A stretch of 28,501 bases of DNA from Coptodactyla brooksi (GCA_033557675.1 JAWQRM010000147.1:1-28501), one strand, 5' to 3'. Shown: positions 19,799 through 28,501, counted from the stretch's first letter. Numbers and translations are program-made. The notes: a model not told the origin generated them from the sequence alone.

Positions 19799-21100
19799 TT
19801 AATCCTGCTGTGCACCTGGTCAATTTGACCCGAAACGGATTTTCAGGTTCTATAACTTCGTTATCTTTTATTATTTGTTTCCAGGATTTTGTGACTTTGT
19901 TTGCTATTGCGTAAAGTGTAATATTGCCAAATAGCTTTTACAAGAAATTATTATTACATTTTTTAAAGAAGATTGTTATGTGTATACTCCTCGGGTCATT
20001 ATGACACAAAACCATTTAGATTTACTTAACTTTATGTAATTTTATTTTTAACCTTATTTATATGAATACTATAAGTGTATTATAACTATATAGCAACCAA
20101 CACGATTATGCATTCATACTGGTCGAATATACATACAAGTCTGTGCACGTCTGGCCATGTCTGTGCGCGCAGTTTATTTATATACAGTGCTGAATAAGCA
20201 TAATCATAAATAAAGGCGAGGCGATTTATACCTGATGAAGAAATAGCAGAGATAGGTGCAAATACATCTGAATATGAAGATACTTTTAAGGTTGGAAATC
20301 ATATCAGCGATGATGGCTGTGAGAAATCTGAAGCAGACTATGATTCTTAAGATAATGACGTAGTGCAAACAAATACTGTGGTTCCTGTGCAATTAGCACA
20401 GTCAAAGGACAAAGTTTTATCTTGAACGCTAGAACCTTTCCCCCAAAAGTGGACGAGCATCGAGGCAAAATATATGGAAGGATATTCTATCTGCCTTTGA
20501 AGTTATCGTGAACAAAACACTGGAAGATATTGTGCTGAAAATGAGCAATGAGCAAAATGTGACATACGATAATTTCACCTAACTTTTCTTATTCAAAAAA
20601 TTAGGTGAAATACTCCTCAAAAGAAAAGTTACAATGTTATCAACGGTTAGGAAAAACAAATCCGAACTTTCCTTGATTACAATAAGTAAAGAAGTACATA
20701 GTTCTACTTTTTATTTTACCAAGGATTGGCAGAATTGGTTCATATGTGCCTAGAAAATAGAAACGTTATTGTCATGAGCACAATGCGCTATGATAAGGAA
20801 GTAAGTGAAAGGGACGGTAAGAAGCCACAAATGATACTGGATTATAACTCTACCACAGAGGCGGTTGATTCGTTAGATCAAAGTATTGTAGCATATGCTT
20901 GTAAAAGAAAAACCAATCGATGGCCTATTATTTTGTTTTACAATATACTTGATGTTAGTGCTTATAATACATTTGTGTTATGGAAACAAATACATCCAGA
21001 TTGTAATAAGAACGTTCTGTATAAGAGAAGACGATTTCTTGAAGAATTGGGAAAATTGATGGTAACTCCGTATATGATGTCAAGAGAACATAAACCTCGT
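19799..21100 (+). mobile_element. PiggyBac element copy 2: TTAA, left end and internally deleted transposase
   Basis: A TTAA (19799-19802) is followed by TCCTGCTGTGCACCTGGTCAATTTGACCC, which has the GGTCAATTTGACC palindrome typical of the ends of one group of piggyBac elements. Downstream, broken frames give an acidic N-terminal region (DEEIAEIGANTSEYED, 20230-20280), FPPKVDEHRGK (about 20440), then a deletion joins VNKTLEDIVLKM directly to NVTYDNFT (about 20560), losing the first catalytic Asp and the central blocks. The frame then continues KKLGEILLKRK, TVRKNKSEL and the open frame from 20726. The right terminal repeat was not found; similarity to copy 1 ends near 21095. Confidence 0.75.
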
Positions 21101-21175
21101 ACTGATATCCTAACCACAAGGAAGGTAACTTGTACCCTTAGTGACGCTATGTGGTCTTACGCCTGCCCTTTCTAG
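20726..21175 (+). pseudogene. PiggyBac transposase C-terminal half (copy 2)
   Basis: A 149-codon open frame begins within the nuclease domain: NVIVMSTMRYDKE (residues 13-25), then DYNSTTEAVDSLDQS (about 39-53, with the third catalytic Asp), KRKTNRWPIILFYNIL and NTFVLWKQI, ending at NKNVLYKRRRFLEELGKLMVTPYMMS. To residue about 125 it matches copy 1 closely (same family). Beyond that, REHKPRT onwards is unrelated to the cysteine-rich zinc-finger end of copy 1, so the C-terminal finger has been lost by truncation or replacement. The ATG at 20726 is accidental; homologous coding continues upstream to about 20560 with a frame break near 20720. Confidence 0.85.
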
Positions 21176-22689
21176 GTCACTACCAAACAAATGACATGAA
21201 GACTATTTCCACCACATTTAAACACGAAAACAAATTGAATCCTTACATTGTTTACAATAGTCATAGTGTATGTGGGCATATTAAATAGAGCAATTTTATA
21301 CACATTAGCTTAAACTCATTGACCGAAAGGCAATAGTTATTTGACAGTCAATCAAAGTAAAAAACAATTAAGTCCAGCTTTTGTTTGTATTATGTAAACA
21401 AAATACAAAAGAAGCTGTATCTCAATAAGGAAACAATTTTGGGATATATTTCATAGAAAAATCTGCAAAGTTTAGACCCATTTCATAGAAATATACCTAT
21501 AGATTTAATTAAGGCGTCATAGTCTATGATTCGAATGATAATTTTTCTTATAAACCTGATGTTATGAGGAAAATGAGGATTAGTGACATTCTTAATTATA
21601 TTTTCCCTTCCTGCCTATGTAGCTGTCTGTACTAAAATTCCTAATGCTCTTAACGCCTGGAATAATTTTGATTATGTCATCCCTGATGTAACCCTCCGGA
21701 GAACTTCATGTCGCGCATCATAATAGATCTCTTGAATATATGCTTGTTATTACTTATCTACTTGTATGTTAGATCAAGGTTTATTAGCAATGTAAATGAA
21801 TTCTGTAATCATTTTAAAATATCAAGAGTCAAGAAAAATGTAGTTAGTTCGTCAGTAAATATTCTCACTGTATTTTTATATGCCAGAATGTCATCCATTT
21901 CATAATTCACAATACCTTTTAAAGTACCTATCTATTTCACAATAGATTTTAAGCTATGTTTGTTTGAGCTTGTTGGACATATTTCATATGCAAACATGTG
22001 AAACTAGATTACGAATATTTTATGTAACATTGGTAATTGAACATAAGGACATTTACTTTACATATTTACAGAGATAAAAATAATGCATTGCATAATACAT
22101 TGTAATTGTCTGTCACTAATTCTGTATGATCGAAATAAAATATATGCATGTACGGGTTGGTACGTTTTTAGTTCGCGGATTGAAGAATCAATGCATTCAA
22201 CTGAGCGTTATACGGAATGAGTGAATTTGGAAAGAAACTTAATGTCTGAGCAAGTCCCTCTCCAAAGGTCGATTCAAAAGTCATTTATAAAAAAATATAG
22301 ATCAATGAGTTGCAATACAACAGTATTGCGTTACACTTTCTTAGAAGTAGTCCATATTCCTAAAAATCGATTACCGTTAATTTTAAGTTATGCAAAGCTT
22401 TACTGAACGTATTTGCCCCACAATATTTGGTACATGACAATAATATGGTATATAACAATAACCAATAAGTACAAACTATTAGTACTAACTAATTATAATT
22501 ACAATTACATTTTAATTCTAATGTATAATAGTTTATAATGGGCGACAAAAATGTCCTTTGAAGTTCATACTGTCTGTTACTAGTATGGAGCAGATCGAAT
22601 AGTCATGTAACAAATTACATGATTATATGGTGATCAATAATGTAATACACAATTTTCCTCGCTGCATTCTTGCAGTAGGTATATCATAT
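21176..22689. other. No gene seen
   Basis: AT-rich; small frames at 21708-21905 and 22221-22406 have no motif. The sequence right after piggyBac copy 2 may hold the unknown DNA that replaced its 3' end. Confidence 0.4.
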
Positions 22690-22719
22690 GTTCGCTGATT
22701 TAAAGTCAGCGAACTTTTT
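22690..22719. repeat. Perfect 9-bp hairpin followed by a T run
   Basis: GTTCGCTGA (22690-22698) pairs with TCAGCGAAC (22706-22714), loop TTTAAAG, then five T. In bacteria this would look like a terminator, but the setting is eukaryotic, so the likeness is probably chance or part of a small foldback. Confidence 0.5.
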
Positions 22720-23804
22720 ATGGCGATCATAGTAGTTGTTTACATATTTTGCATGCTTTTAAACGTTGTCAATTTAAATGAAACTCTAAATATAAACTCT
22801 ATCTAAATGTTTTTTAAACCGTTGACTTATAAATCTGTTTCTGGCACTAGGAAGTTCTTGACAGACAAACGATATTTTAAAATGTAACCAATATATTAAA
22901 TAAGTTTTTATTTAATCTTTTAAGCGCGCAATGCTCCTGTACAGTTTTGTTTTAATTTATTTTGTAAGATTTCTCCAAACTTGCTCACATTTTTATAATG
23001 TGTTCCTCACGAAATTCTTACGGCTTCCGATTGCTAGTAAAATCGTTACTTGCACAGCACCCAATCAGACTAATTTCGTTACTGTTGATCGCTTCATTTT
23101 TCCGCCTGTTTCCTGTATTACTGGAATCAGGATTCTAGGTTTTCCAATTTATCGCATCGGAGTTCAGGCTGAGTTATCTCTTGTGAAAAGCACAGTACGC
23201 CGTATAAAGGCTTTGAAGTTTTTCTAGAGTAAATATTTGCCGGAAATTAGAGGTAACTTTAAAAACCAAACGTTGCGATTTCAAAACGCTCAAATATGTA
23301 TGTACATATGTATTTCGTCCGACCTCGCCCGTTACGGTTCGATTTACGGCCAGGAGGAAATTTACATGCGTTCGGTGGAAATTAATCAGAAATCAAACAA
23401 GCCATTGGTGTCGAATCGACAGGCTGCTATGCGAATGAATTGGTCCGCCGGCCCGTAGGCTTTATGGGTGCAATTGCTAGATGATTTTCTTTAATCTTAC
23501 GGCGTCTCTGCTTGGAGTTTAGATGATTCATCATTGAACATCGACTTGGATAAGATAAACTCCTCCTACTTAATGTATTGCTTATGTATCACCATTGCTT
23601 CACTGGATGGATATAATCGAATATGCTTGTTCCTCTCCAGAACTGTAAGCATCTCGACTAAAACATCTTTCGTTTACTAATTCCGGCAAAGCTGGTCTGT
23701 GTGAATTTTTTTTTGGCTGGAAGAAACGCATTAATAACCTAAAATGAATAGTAAAAGGTGAATAACATAGTTCATAATAGACTTATGATGTACGCAGTAA
23801 GACA
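22720..23804. other. No gene recognised; holds dispersed repeat copy 2
   Basis: Open frames at 22931-23227 and 23237-23458 (plus) are protein-like in length but without known motif. 23211-23247 is the second copy of the repeat seen at 19157-19190. 23310-23460 is less AT-rich than its surroundings. Confidence 0.35.
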
Positions 23805-23811
23805 AATAACG

Positions 23812-25050
23812 AGAATTTTAAATTAAATCATAGAACGCGTAGCGCCATCTATCGAACATATATATTGTTAGAAAGATACAAGTCACCTCTTTCGAACGCA
23901 CCCAAGCATACTAACCATGCTAATCGGATGACAGGTTACAAAGTTCCAGCCATTTGAAAGACGGTAAAAATTGTGTCGATGTAAAAACATAATGGAACAA
24001 AGAACAAATATTAAATTTTGTTTTAAACTGGGAAAAAAATGTGCTGAGACTTACGAATTGATAAAAAAAGTGTATGATGATGATTGTATGTCTAAAGCTA
24101 GAGTATATGAGTGGTTTAGTCGTTTTAAAAATGGTCTTGAAGGTTTAAATGATGAAAAATCTGGTCGTTCAGAAAGTAAAAATCGTGCTGAATTGGTAAA
24201 AAAAATCCATGAAATCATTAAAGAATTAAAAAGAAATATAGAAACTGTTCGTCAGATTTTGACTCAAGATTTGGGAAAAAGAAAGGTTTGTACACGTTTT
24301 GTTCCACATGCTTTAAATGACGACCAAAAAAGTGCTCGTGTAGAGCATTGTAAAGACTTCATTAAAATCGCTGAAAATGATCTAGACTTTTTGATACTAT
24401 CATAACTGGTGATGAAACATGGTGCTTTAAATATGATCCAGAAACTAAGCGTCCATCTACAGAAGGGAAGTCGAAAGCCGAGCCAAAACCAAGAAAATTG
24501 CAGAAGTTTTGAATTGAAGTTTTCAGAAGTCAAGAATCAAGACAATGTTGATTACTTTTTATGATTCACAAGCAATTGTCCACAAGGAATTTGTTCCGCA
24601 AGAAAAAATGGAAAATATTATTTAGCAGTTTTACATCGTTTGTGGTTAAGAATTGTACGTGGTAGGCCTGAATATCCAGCAGGAAAACAGCTGTTTGTGT
24701 TGCATGATAATGCACCACCATATAAGACGTTAAAAGTACGTGAATTTTTGACAAAAAATATCTGTGGCATTGACCACCTACCGTATTCGCCTAATATATG
24801 ACCGTGTGACTATTCTCTTTTCCCTAAACTGAAAATTGTGATGAAAGGATCGTTTCATCAAAGGATGTTGATATTTCACCTATTCAAGCAGTAGGTACTA
24901 AAGGCCACTCCTAAGGATGACATACAAAACTCTATGCATGATTCGTTCATCGTGCTAGAAAGTGTATTGGGTTAAATGGAACCTATTTTCAATAAAAAAT
25001 AACTTTTAAACATAGTTCAATGTGTGTTCTGTGTGTGATCTAAAAATTCT
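23812..25050. repeat. Terminal inverted repeat pair of the second mariner
   Basis: The inner boundary of the matching 16-bp ends (23804-23819 and 25043-25058). Similarity fades after the 16th base (TAAATTAAATCA against TAGATCA). Confidence 0.7.
23992..24980 (+). pseudogene. Mariner transposase, frameshifted, catalytic triad still readable
   Basis: The natural start is probably the ATG at 23992 (MEQRTNIKFCFKLGK), seven codons inside the open frame that begins at 23971. The helix-turn-helix follows: AETYELIKKVYDDDCMSKARVYEWFSRFKNG; then ETVRQILTQDLG and RFVPHALNDDQK, the linker before the nuclease. The frame breaks near 24385. In the next frame ITGDETW holds the first Asp (24411-24413); after two more frame changes LHDNAPP holds the second (24706-24708) and YSPNI-stop-PCDYSLF the third (24808-24810), with 33 residues between, one fewer than the usual 34 because of a codon loss. 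Further stops follow. Compared with the mariner at 12.5 kb it belongs to another subfamily (different HTH and terminal sequences) and has decayed mostly by small indels. One family member with intact frames elsewhere in the genome would be the source. Confidence 0.9.
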
Positions 25051-25057
25051 CGTTATT

Positions 25058-25877
25058 TAATTATCATAATGTGTATAAAGATAAATTTACAAAAAAAGGA
25101 TGAGGAAAGTCAAAATATTCGAATGAACGCATACATTAAAATCACATTCTAAGAATTTAGAACCTTTTGTAGGGATAACAATAATTTAACTTGTTTTAAT
25201 ACATTCAAAATATTTTGGCATAGTTGAATAACGTCTGTAAATGGTATTTGTGGGTTCCAAATACCAAACGGTATTTTGAAGTATTGTAAGTACTGTCACT
25301 TATGGCTTCTAAATATTTTTATTTAAAACGCAATACTTAAAATTGTTAGTGAAATTTACAATTGGTTTACAATGACAGTTTGATATACGTGAAATAATCT
25401 ATCAAATTTCTTTGATATGTTCCTTATTATGAGAAATAAATAAAACTTCAACTTAGTTGTAAAAATATTCATCTGTTGGTGTATGTAGTCGTGCTTAAAA
25501 GTTCTATTATTAAATTGCGAAACCTGTTCGAATGCTTAATGTGAGCTTTTCCTAAATACTAGTAGTTTTGTATATTCAGGTTGGTACTATCGATGTTTAT
25601 ATTTATGACTTTGGCAAACAGAAGAATCGCATAAAAGCTTTTTTCCTTGGCATAGAAAAATACTTTTCCGTCTCTAAACATCACAAAGCAAAATTTGTTT
25701 ACAATCATTTATAGATTTAAATAATTGATGTTACAACTAACGTAGCTTTAAATTTACAAAATTTCTGAAAAGATAACAGAAAATTTTTGTCCCAAGCGTT
25801 TTTATTTTCTGAAAATACATGCCAATTTTTTAAATTATTCCATGCTATGAAACCGAGGACAAAACAATAAACTTTGT
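25058..25877. other. No gene seen
   Basis: AT-rich DNA without recognisable motif on either strand. Confidence 0.4.
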
Positions 25878-25919
25878 TTCTGTTATTGGTGCCAATGCTA
25901 TGTTCTGTTATTGGTGCCA
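25878..25919. repeat. Direct repeat of 17 bp, 25 bp apart
   Basis: TTCTGTTATTGGTGCCA at 25878-25894 and 25903-25919, exact. A local duplication, no function evident. Confidence 0.85.
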
Positions 25920-26139
25920 TGAAAATTGAAGAAAAATACTGGATTGGTTTCCTATACGTAAGTTGTTCTTATTTAACAGCGGAGTAATCAAAACTTGAAT
26001 TTAAAGTGCTTAACTTCCTGACTCTGACAGTAGGTGGCAAACAAAATTTGTAGCTATCGACGATTAGATTGGGTATATATTTTTATTATTTTATAATTAT
26101 ATTATTGCTACGTTTTATTATTGCTACCTTAAATATTTT

Positions 26140-26226
26140 TCTATACAGGTTATCGCAGTATGATTTCCTACTGGGATATCGCGGAATCGGTAAACGATAT
26201 TGTTCCAGGAGAAAAACTATCATTTT
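26140..26226 (-). repeat. Dispersed repeat, minus copy (pair with 26456-26545)
   Basis: Read on the minus strand the sequence AGTTTTTCTCCTGGAACAATATCG...ATTCCGCGATATCCCAGT...ATACTGCGATAACC matches 26456-26545 on the plus strand at most positions. Both copies can be translated (FLLEQYRLPIPRYPS and FLLEPYLLSIPRYPS) but neither has a recognisable protein; the similarity is at DNA level and family is unknown. A direct repeat ATTATTGCTAC also occurs twice just to the left (about 26101-26126). Confidence 0.6.
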
Positions 26227-26455
26227 TTTCGCAAAAAAATGAAGTTGTACTTTGATAGAATAGTACACCCTATACTTTAATAAAAAATTTCATAGCATTG
26301 CAGATTCGACATTTATTGATTTTGTTATGGAACCATACATTTTTTATACTTGCATGAAGAGATCAAATGAGAAGCTATCTTTTATGGAAAAAATATACTA
26401 TTCCATTTAAAACATTATACCTTATTTTTTTGCTGAGAGCTTTTATGTGTGTGAA

Positions 26456-26545
26456 TACGGCAGTTTTTCTCCTGGAACCGTATCTCCTATCAATTCCGAG
26501 ATATCCGAGTGAAAAAATAATACTGGGACACCAGATTACTCGTGA
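26456..26545 (+). repeat. Dispersed repeat, plus copy, inverted to 26140-26226
   Basis: CAGTTTTTCTCCTGGAACCG, then ATTCCGAGATATCCGAGT and ATACTGGGACACC. The two copies face each other across about 230 bp, so the region 26140-26545 can fold back. They may be the two ends of one element whose interior (26227-26455) has no recognisable gene, or two independent insertions. Confidence 0.6.
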
Positions 26546-26870
26546 TTCAAGAACTTTATTTATATATTGAAGTAGCGGGCAACTTATAATTGATTTTATC
26601 TCGTCTAGTATGTTTGTTGATATTCCATCCTTATCCAAAGCGAAATGTTTCGTCAACTTAGATATATGAGATCTTTTCTGTATTCCAATTGTAGATTTCA
26701 AGAACACAGTTTTCTGAATCCTCTTTCTTATGTACTTCATTGACTAACGGAATCAATACAAACTTAAAATACATTAAAGATAAAGTGAGCAGTCTCCTAG
26801 TAATGAATAGACAAATTAGCAGGAGGTGGTTACAATACTAATAGTAGTTTGTGGCAGCGAAGAAAGCTTT
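26546..26870. other. No gene assigned
   Basis: The minus-strand frame 26375-26740 is open through this stretch and the repeat, and its left part (GISTNILDEIKSII) looks protein-like, but I recognise no family. Confidence 0.3.
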
Positions 26871-26871
26871 G

Positions 26872-26895
26872 TGTCGGCTTTCACAAAAGCCGACA
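26872..26895. repeat. Perfect 10-bp hairpin, 4-nt loop
   Basis: TGTCGGCTTT (26872-26881) pairs with AAAGCCGACA (26886-26895) around CACA. It lies at the left edge of the reverse transcriptase remnant. Confidence 0.7.
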
Positions 26896-27426
26896 TCTGA
26901 AGTACCTACTAAACCTATTGACATAAAACTAGAAGAAATAATTGAAGTAATCAGGAAACTTAAGCCAATAAATGGTTAAATGTATTGGAAGAAAGTAAGT
27001 AGTAACTACAGCAGCAGTAAATATCCTTATTTTCTCTGCCAGAAAAAAATGTACGAAAAGGTTTTAGGAAACCTGTCAAGAAAAAAACTCAAAGCACTCT
27101 GTAAGAAAACCAGACAGAGATTAGAACTAGTAGAAGTACATAAGATTGGATTTTGTGTGTGCGTTGGACTTGGAAAGACCTTTTGGGTCAGCGCCAAGAG
27201 GGATCATTTGGGAAAGTCTGAAAACTTGCGAAACGTCTACCTACTAAGAGCAAATCAAAGTATCTGCGGCAATACGAGAAATGTAGCAAAAAACAGCCAT
27301 GGGAACCATTTCAAATTTACTACTTTCAAAGATGTAACATAAGGTAAAATATTAAGCCCGCTGCTATTTATATTAGTAATGACCGAAATTGATAATGCAA
27401 TCTTAAATTGCAACAGAATTTTTTAG
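26887..27426 (+). pseudogene. Non-LTR reverse transcriptase remnant, up to the LSPLLF motif
   Basis: A single frame, broken by two TAA stops (26977-26979, 27340-27342), runs from 26887 to a TAG at 27424-27426. It reads PIDIKLEEIIEVIRKLKP, fitting the entry segment of non-LTR reverse transcriptases; KKMYEKVLGNLSRKKLKAL fits the block before the QxGFRxxRS motif; a diverged stretch follows; then ENLRNVYL, FKFTTFKDV and, after the second stop, GKILSPLLFILVMTE, the GVxQGxxLSPLLFxLxM motif. The stop at 27340-27342 stands where Gln of QG is expected, a single C-to-T change. The YADD active site is not present: the similarity ends where the hammerhead element at 27451-27783 is inserted. Which clade cannot be told. 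Confidence 0.75.
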
Positions 27427-27543
27427 CCTGTGGGCGGATTTAATAAATTATTACTCTATTTTATGGAAGTTGAGGGTTTGAAACCTTTGGCTTGTAACAA
27501 AGCAAAACTAAGTCACCACTACACCAAAATTTTTAGAGAGGAT

Positions 27544-27586
27544 GCTCCACGCACGTTTCGCTAATCAAGTTAGCATCATCAGTAAC
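27544..27586 (-). ncRNA. Hammerhead-like motif D (minus strand)
   Basis: CTGATGA (27582-27576) and GAAAC are intact, helix II is GCTAA/TTAGC with an unpaired C-A at the top, but the cleavage triplet is GTG and helix I (GTTA against GAGC) no longer pairs. G at the cleavage position is not tolerated in hammerheads, so it is probably inactive. In the element's reading direction this is the sense copy. Confidence 0.55.
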
Positions 27587-27684
27587 GATGAAAGACAAAC
27601 CACTAGCTGACACAAGATCCTATATATACTAAAAGGCGACGCCCAATTAGGAGTCTTGTGTCAGCTAGTGGTTTGTCTTTCATC

Positions 27685-27727
27685 GCTCTTGATGATGCTA
27701 ACTTGGTTAGCGAAACGTGTGTCGAGC
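27685..27727 (+). ncRNA. Hammerhead-like motif E (plus strand), C3 changed
   Basis: Helix I GCTC/GAGC, helix II GCTAAC (27697-27702) with GTTAGC (27706-27711) and a TTG loop, GAAA (27712-27715), helix III AC/GT with GTGT loop, cleavage triplet GTC (27721-27723). The first box reads TTGATGA: the conserved C is T, which should strongly lower activity. Flank on the 3' side is the TTTTGGCGTAGTGGTGAC common to the family. Confidence 0.65.
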
Positions 27728-27783
27728 ATCCTCTCTACAAATTTTGGCGTAGTGGTGACTTAGTTTTACTCTATTTTATAGAA

Positions 27784-28003
27784 TTTAATTTTAAAACTTT
27801 TTTTACTTTTGTTATTTTTCAAGAAACTTCGCCGTTTTGAAGAAAACCGTGAATTACTGAAGACGCGTATTTTATCCATGTTACCTATAATCATCGAAAA
27901 TTCAACAGTTGGCTGTGCAGTCAGCAAAAAAGTGTCAATAAAAATAATTCAATATGGAAAGAAATAACTTAAACAATAGAAACAAAAATTTGCTACCGAT
28001 AAT
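27784..28003. other. No gene seen
   Basis: AT-rich stretch between the hammerhead element and the last transposase remnant; it may hold the latter's 3' untranslated part and terminal repeat, which I could not identify. Confidence 0.35.
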
Positions 28004-28501
28004 TTATAGAAATTGTTCAAAATGATCACCGTTTTCTCTCTGACATAAATTTATTCTTCGTCCAAAATTAAAGTCTACTCTTTCCATTAACTGCTGATCA
28101 TTTCTTATAAAGTTGCATTTATTTGCAATATATAAGTTTGGTGATCGTGGGGACCAAGCTTGTGGGCAATTATTTCCTCGTCCAATTCATTTATTTGGAT
28201 ACTAGCAATTGTAGAGTCTGAGTTGTAGTGACACTTCGTCAAGTAAATACGGCAGATTGTTTTGGAAAAACTCCAAATAATTTTCTATATTTAGTCGATT
28301 TGGTAAAATAACTGGACCAGTTAGATACCGATCAATAATACCGATTCAAACATTTATTTTAAGCTCACGTTGGAAATGTCGAGGAATTACTAAATGCGAG
28401 TTTTCATCAGAATACTTATGATAGTTATGTAAGTTAGTAATGCCTCTGCGGGTAAAAGAAGCCTCATCAGTAAACTGAATTTTCTTTTGAAAATGAATGT
28501 C
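28004..28501 (-). pseudogene. IS630/Tc1-type DDE transposase remnant, runs off the window
   Basis: One minus-strand frame holds from the window edge to a TAA at 28004-28006, with stops at three inner positions. It reads KIQFTDEASFTRRGITN (first catalytic Asp in FTDEA), HKYSDENSHLVIPRHFQREL, NV-stop-IGIIDRYLTGPVILPNRL, YLEFFQNNLPYLL, then, after a gap where the second Asp motif should be, IGRGNNCPQAWSPRSPNL, and the tail RVDFNFGRRINLCQRENGDHFEQFL. This is the insect transposase family whose members read NVWxGIIxxxLIGP, WPxRSPDLTPLDFFLWG and end in NGxHFExL. The second Asp block and most of the SPDL...DFFLWG block are lost. The N-terminal HTH lies outside the window. Related scraps are at 3.0 and 19.6 kb. 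Confidence 0.8.

Larger units (their letters stand above)
23805..25057 (+). mobile_element. Mariner element, near full length, with terminal inverted repeats
   Basis: AAATAACGAGAATTTT at 23804-23819 is exactly complementary to 25043-25058. If the ends are AATAACG... and ...CGTTATT, the element is about 1253 bp, close to the usual 1.3 kb. A TA follows at the right (25058-25059), and CA stands at the left, as expected for a TA duplication with one change. The internal transposase is on the plus strand. Confidence 0.85.
27451..27783 (-). mobile_element. Hammerhead foldback element, copy D/E (with 18-bp flanking duplication)
   Basis: The element is 27469-27765 (297 bp), flanked by TTACTCTATTTTATGGAA (27451-27468) and TTACTCTATTTTATAGAA (27766-27783), 17 of 18 identical. 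Its left end is GTTGAGGGTTTGAAACCTTTGG, the reverse complement of the right end of copies A and C, so it lies in the opposite orientation. Arms of about 105 bp (about 27513-27617 and 27654-27760) are inverted; the inner 24 bp (27594-27617 and 27654-27677) are perfectly complementary. Each arm carries a hammerhead. The 36-bp tip (27618-27653) includes GGCGACGCCC. No protein is encoded. It is inserted at the end of the reverse transcriptase remnant. Confidence 0.8.

Noticed and set aside
22690..22719. Rho-independent terminator
   Set aside because: Hairpin plus T run fits the shape, but the window is eukaryotic and no gene ends there.
24264..24533. 89-codon minus-strand frame within the second mariner
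   Set aside because: Antisense shadow of the transposase coding sequence.
27451..27783. CRISPR-like array or ordinary DNA-transposon MITE
   Set aside because: There are only two inverted units with no spacers, and the flanking duplications vary in length (9, 14, 18 bp), unlike the fixed duplication of a DNA transposon.

Overview
The window looks like repeat-rich, gene-poor DNA from an arthropod, most likely an insect. It is AT-rich, has no bacterial-style packed genes, and nearly every recognisable coding stretch is a broken piece of a transposable element of a kind common in insect genomes (mariner, piggyBac, pogo/Tigger-like, R1-like and other non-LTR retrotransposons, a Penelope-like GIY-YIG endonuclease). 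I found no intact host gene. The species cannot be told from this sequence.

Layout. 0.3-0.6 kb: a Penelope-type GIY-YIG endonuclease on the minus strand. About 1.07-1.29 kb: one unassigned open stretch that could be a host exon. 1.36-1.58 kb and 2.05-2.09 kb: two hammerhead-ribozyme-like motifs. 3.0 kb: a scrap of IS630/Tc1-type transposase. 4.3 kb: a tRNA-like (SINE-like) remnant. 7.15-8.83 kb: a degenerate tandem array of an unknown repeat. 8.8-9.48 kb: an isolated GC-rich block ending in two interlocked palindromes. 11.3-11.95 kb: a pogo/Tigger-like remnant. 12.5-13.3 kb: a dead irritans-type mariner. 13.4-14.8 kb: a decayed piggyBac (minus strand). 14.86-15.26 kb: the 3' end of an R1-like element (minus). 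15.3-15.4 kb: a foldback sequence. 15.9-16.4 kb: a non-LTR reverse transcriptase C-terminus interrupted by a TA microsatellite. 18.0-18.25 kb: a hammerhead foldback element. 19.6-21.1 kb: a second piggyBac of the same family (plus strand), sitting at a TTAA beside another transposase scrap. 23.8-25.06 kb: a nearly full-length mariner with both terminal repeats. 26.1-26.5 kb: an inverted repeat pair. 26.9-27.4 kb: a non-LTR reverse transcriptase remnant. 27.45-27.78 kb: a third, larger hammerhead foldback element inserted in it. 28.0-28.5 kb: another transposase remnant running off the right edge.

The most interesting signal is a small family of palindromic elements of about 200-300 bp (1373-1573, 18031-18231, 27469-27765). 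Each is bounded by a direct repeat of 9, 14 or 18 bp that looks like a target-site duplication, each ends at the same sequence (CAAC), and each carries hammerhead-type ribozyme cores in head-to-head orientation. A diverged relative at 2046-2090 keeps helices I and II through compensating base changes, which supports a real RNA structure. Hammerhead ribozymes are known in the terminal repeats of Penelope-like elements, and a Penelope-type endonuclease fragment lies in the same window, but the link between the two is inference.
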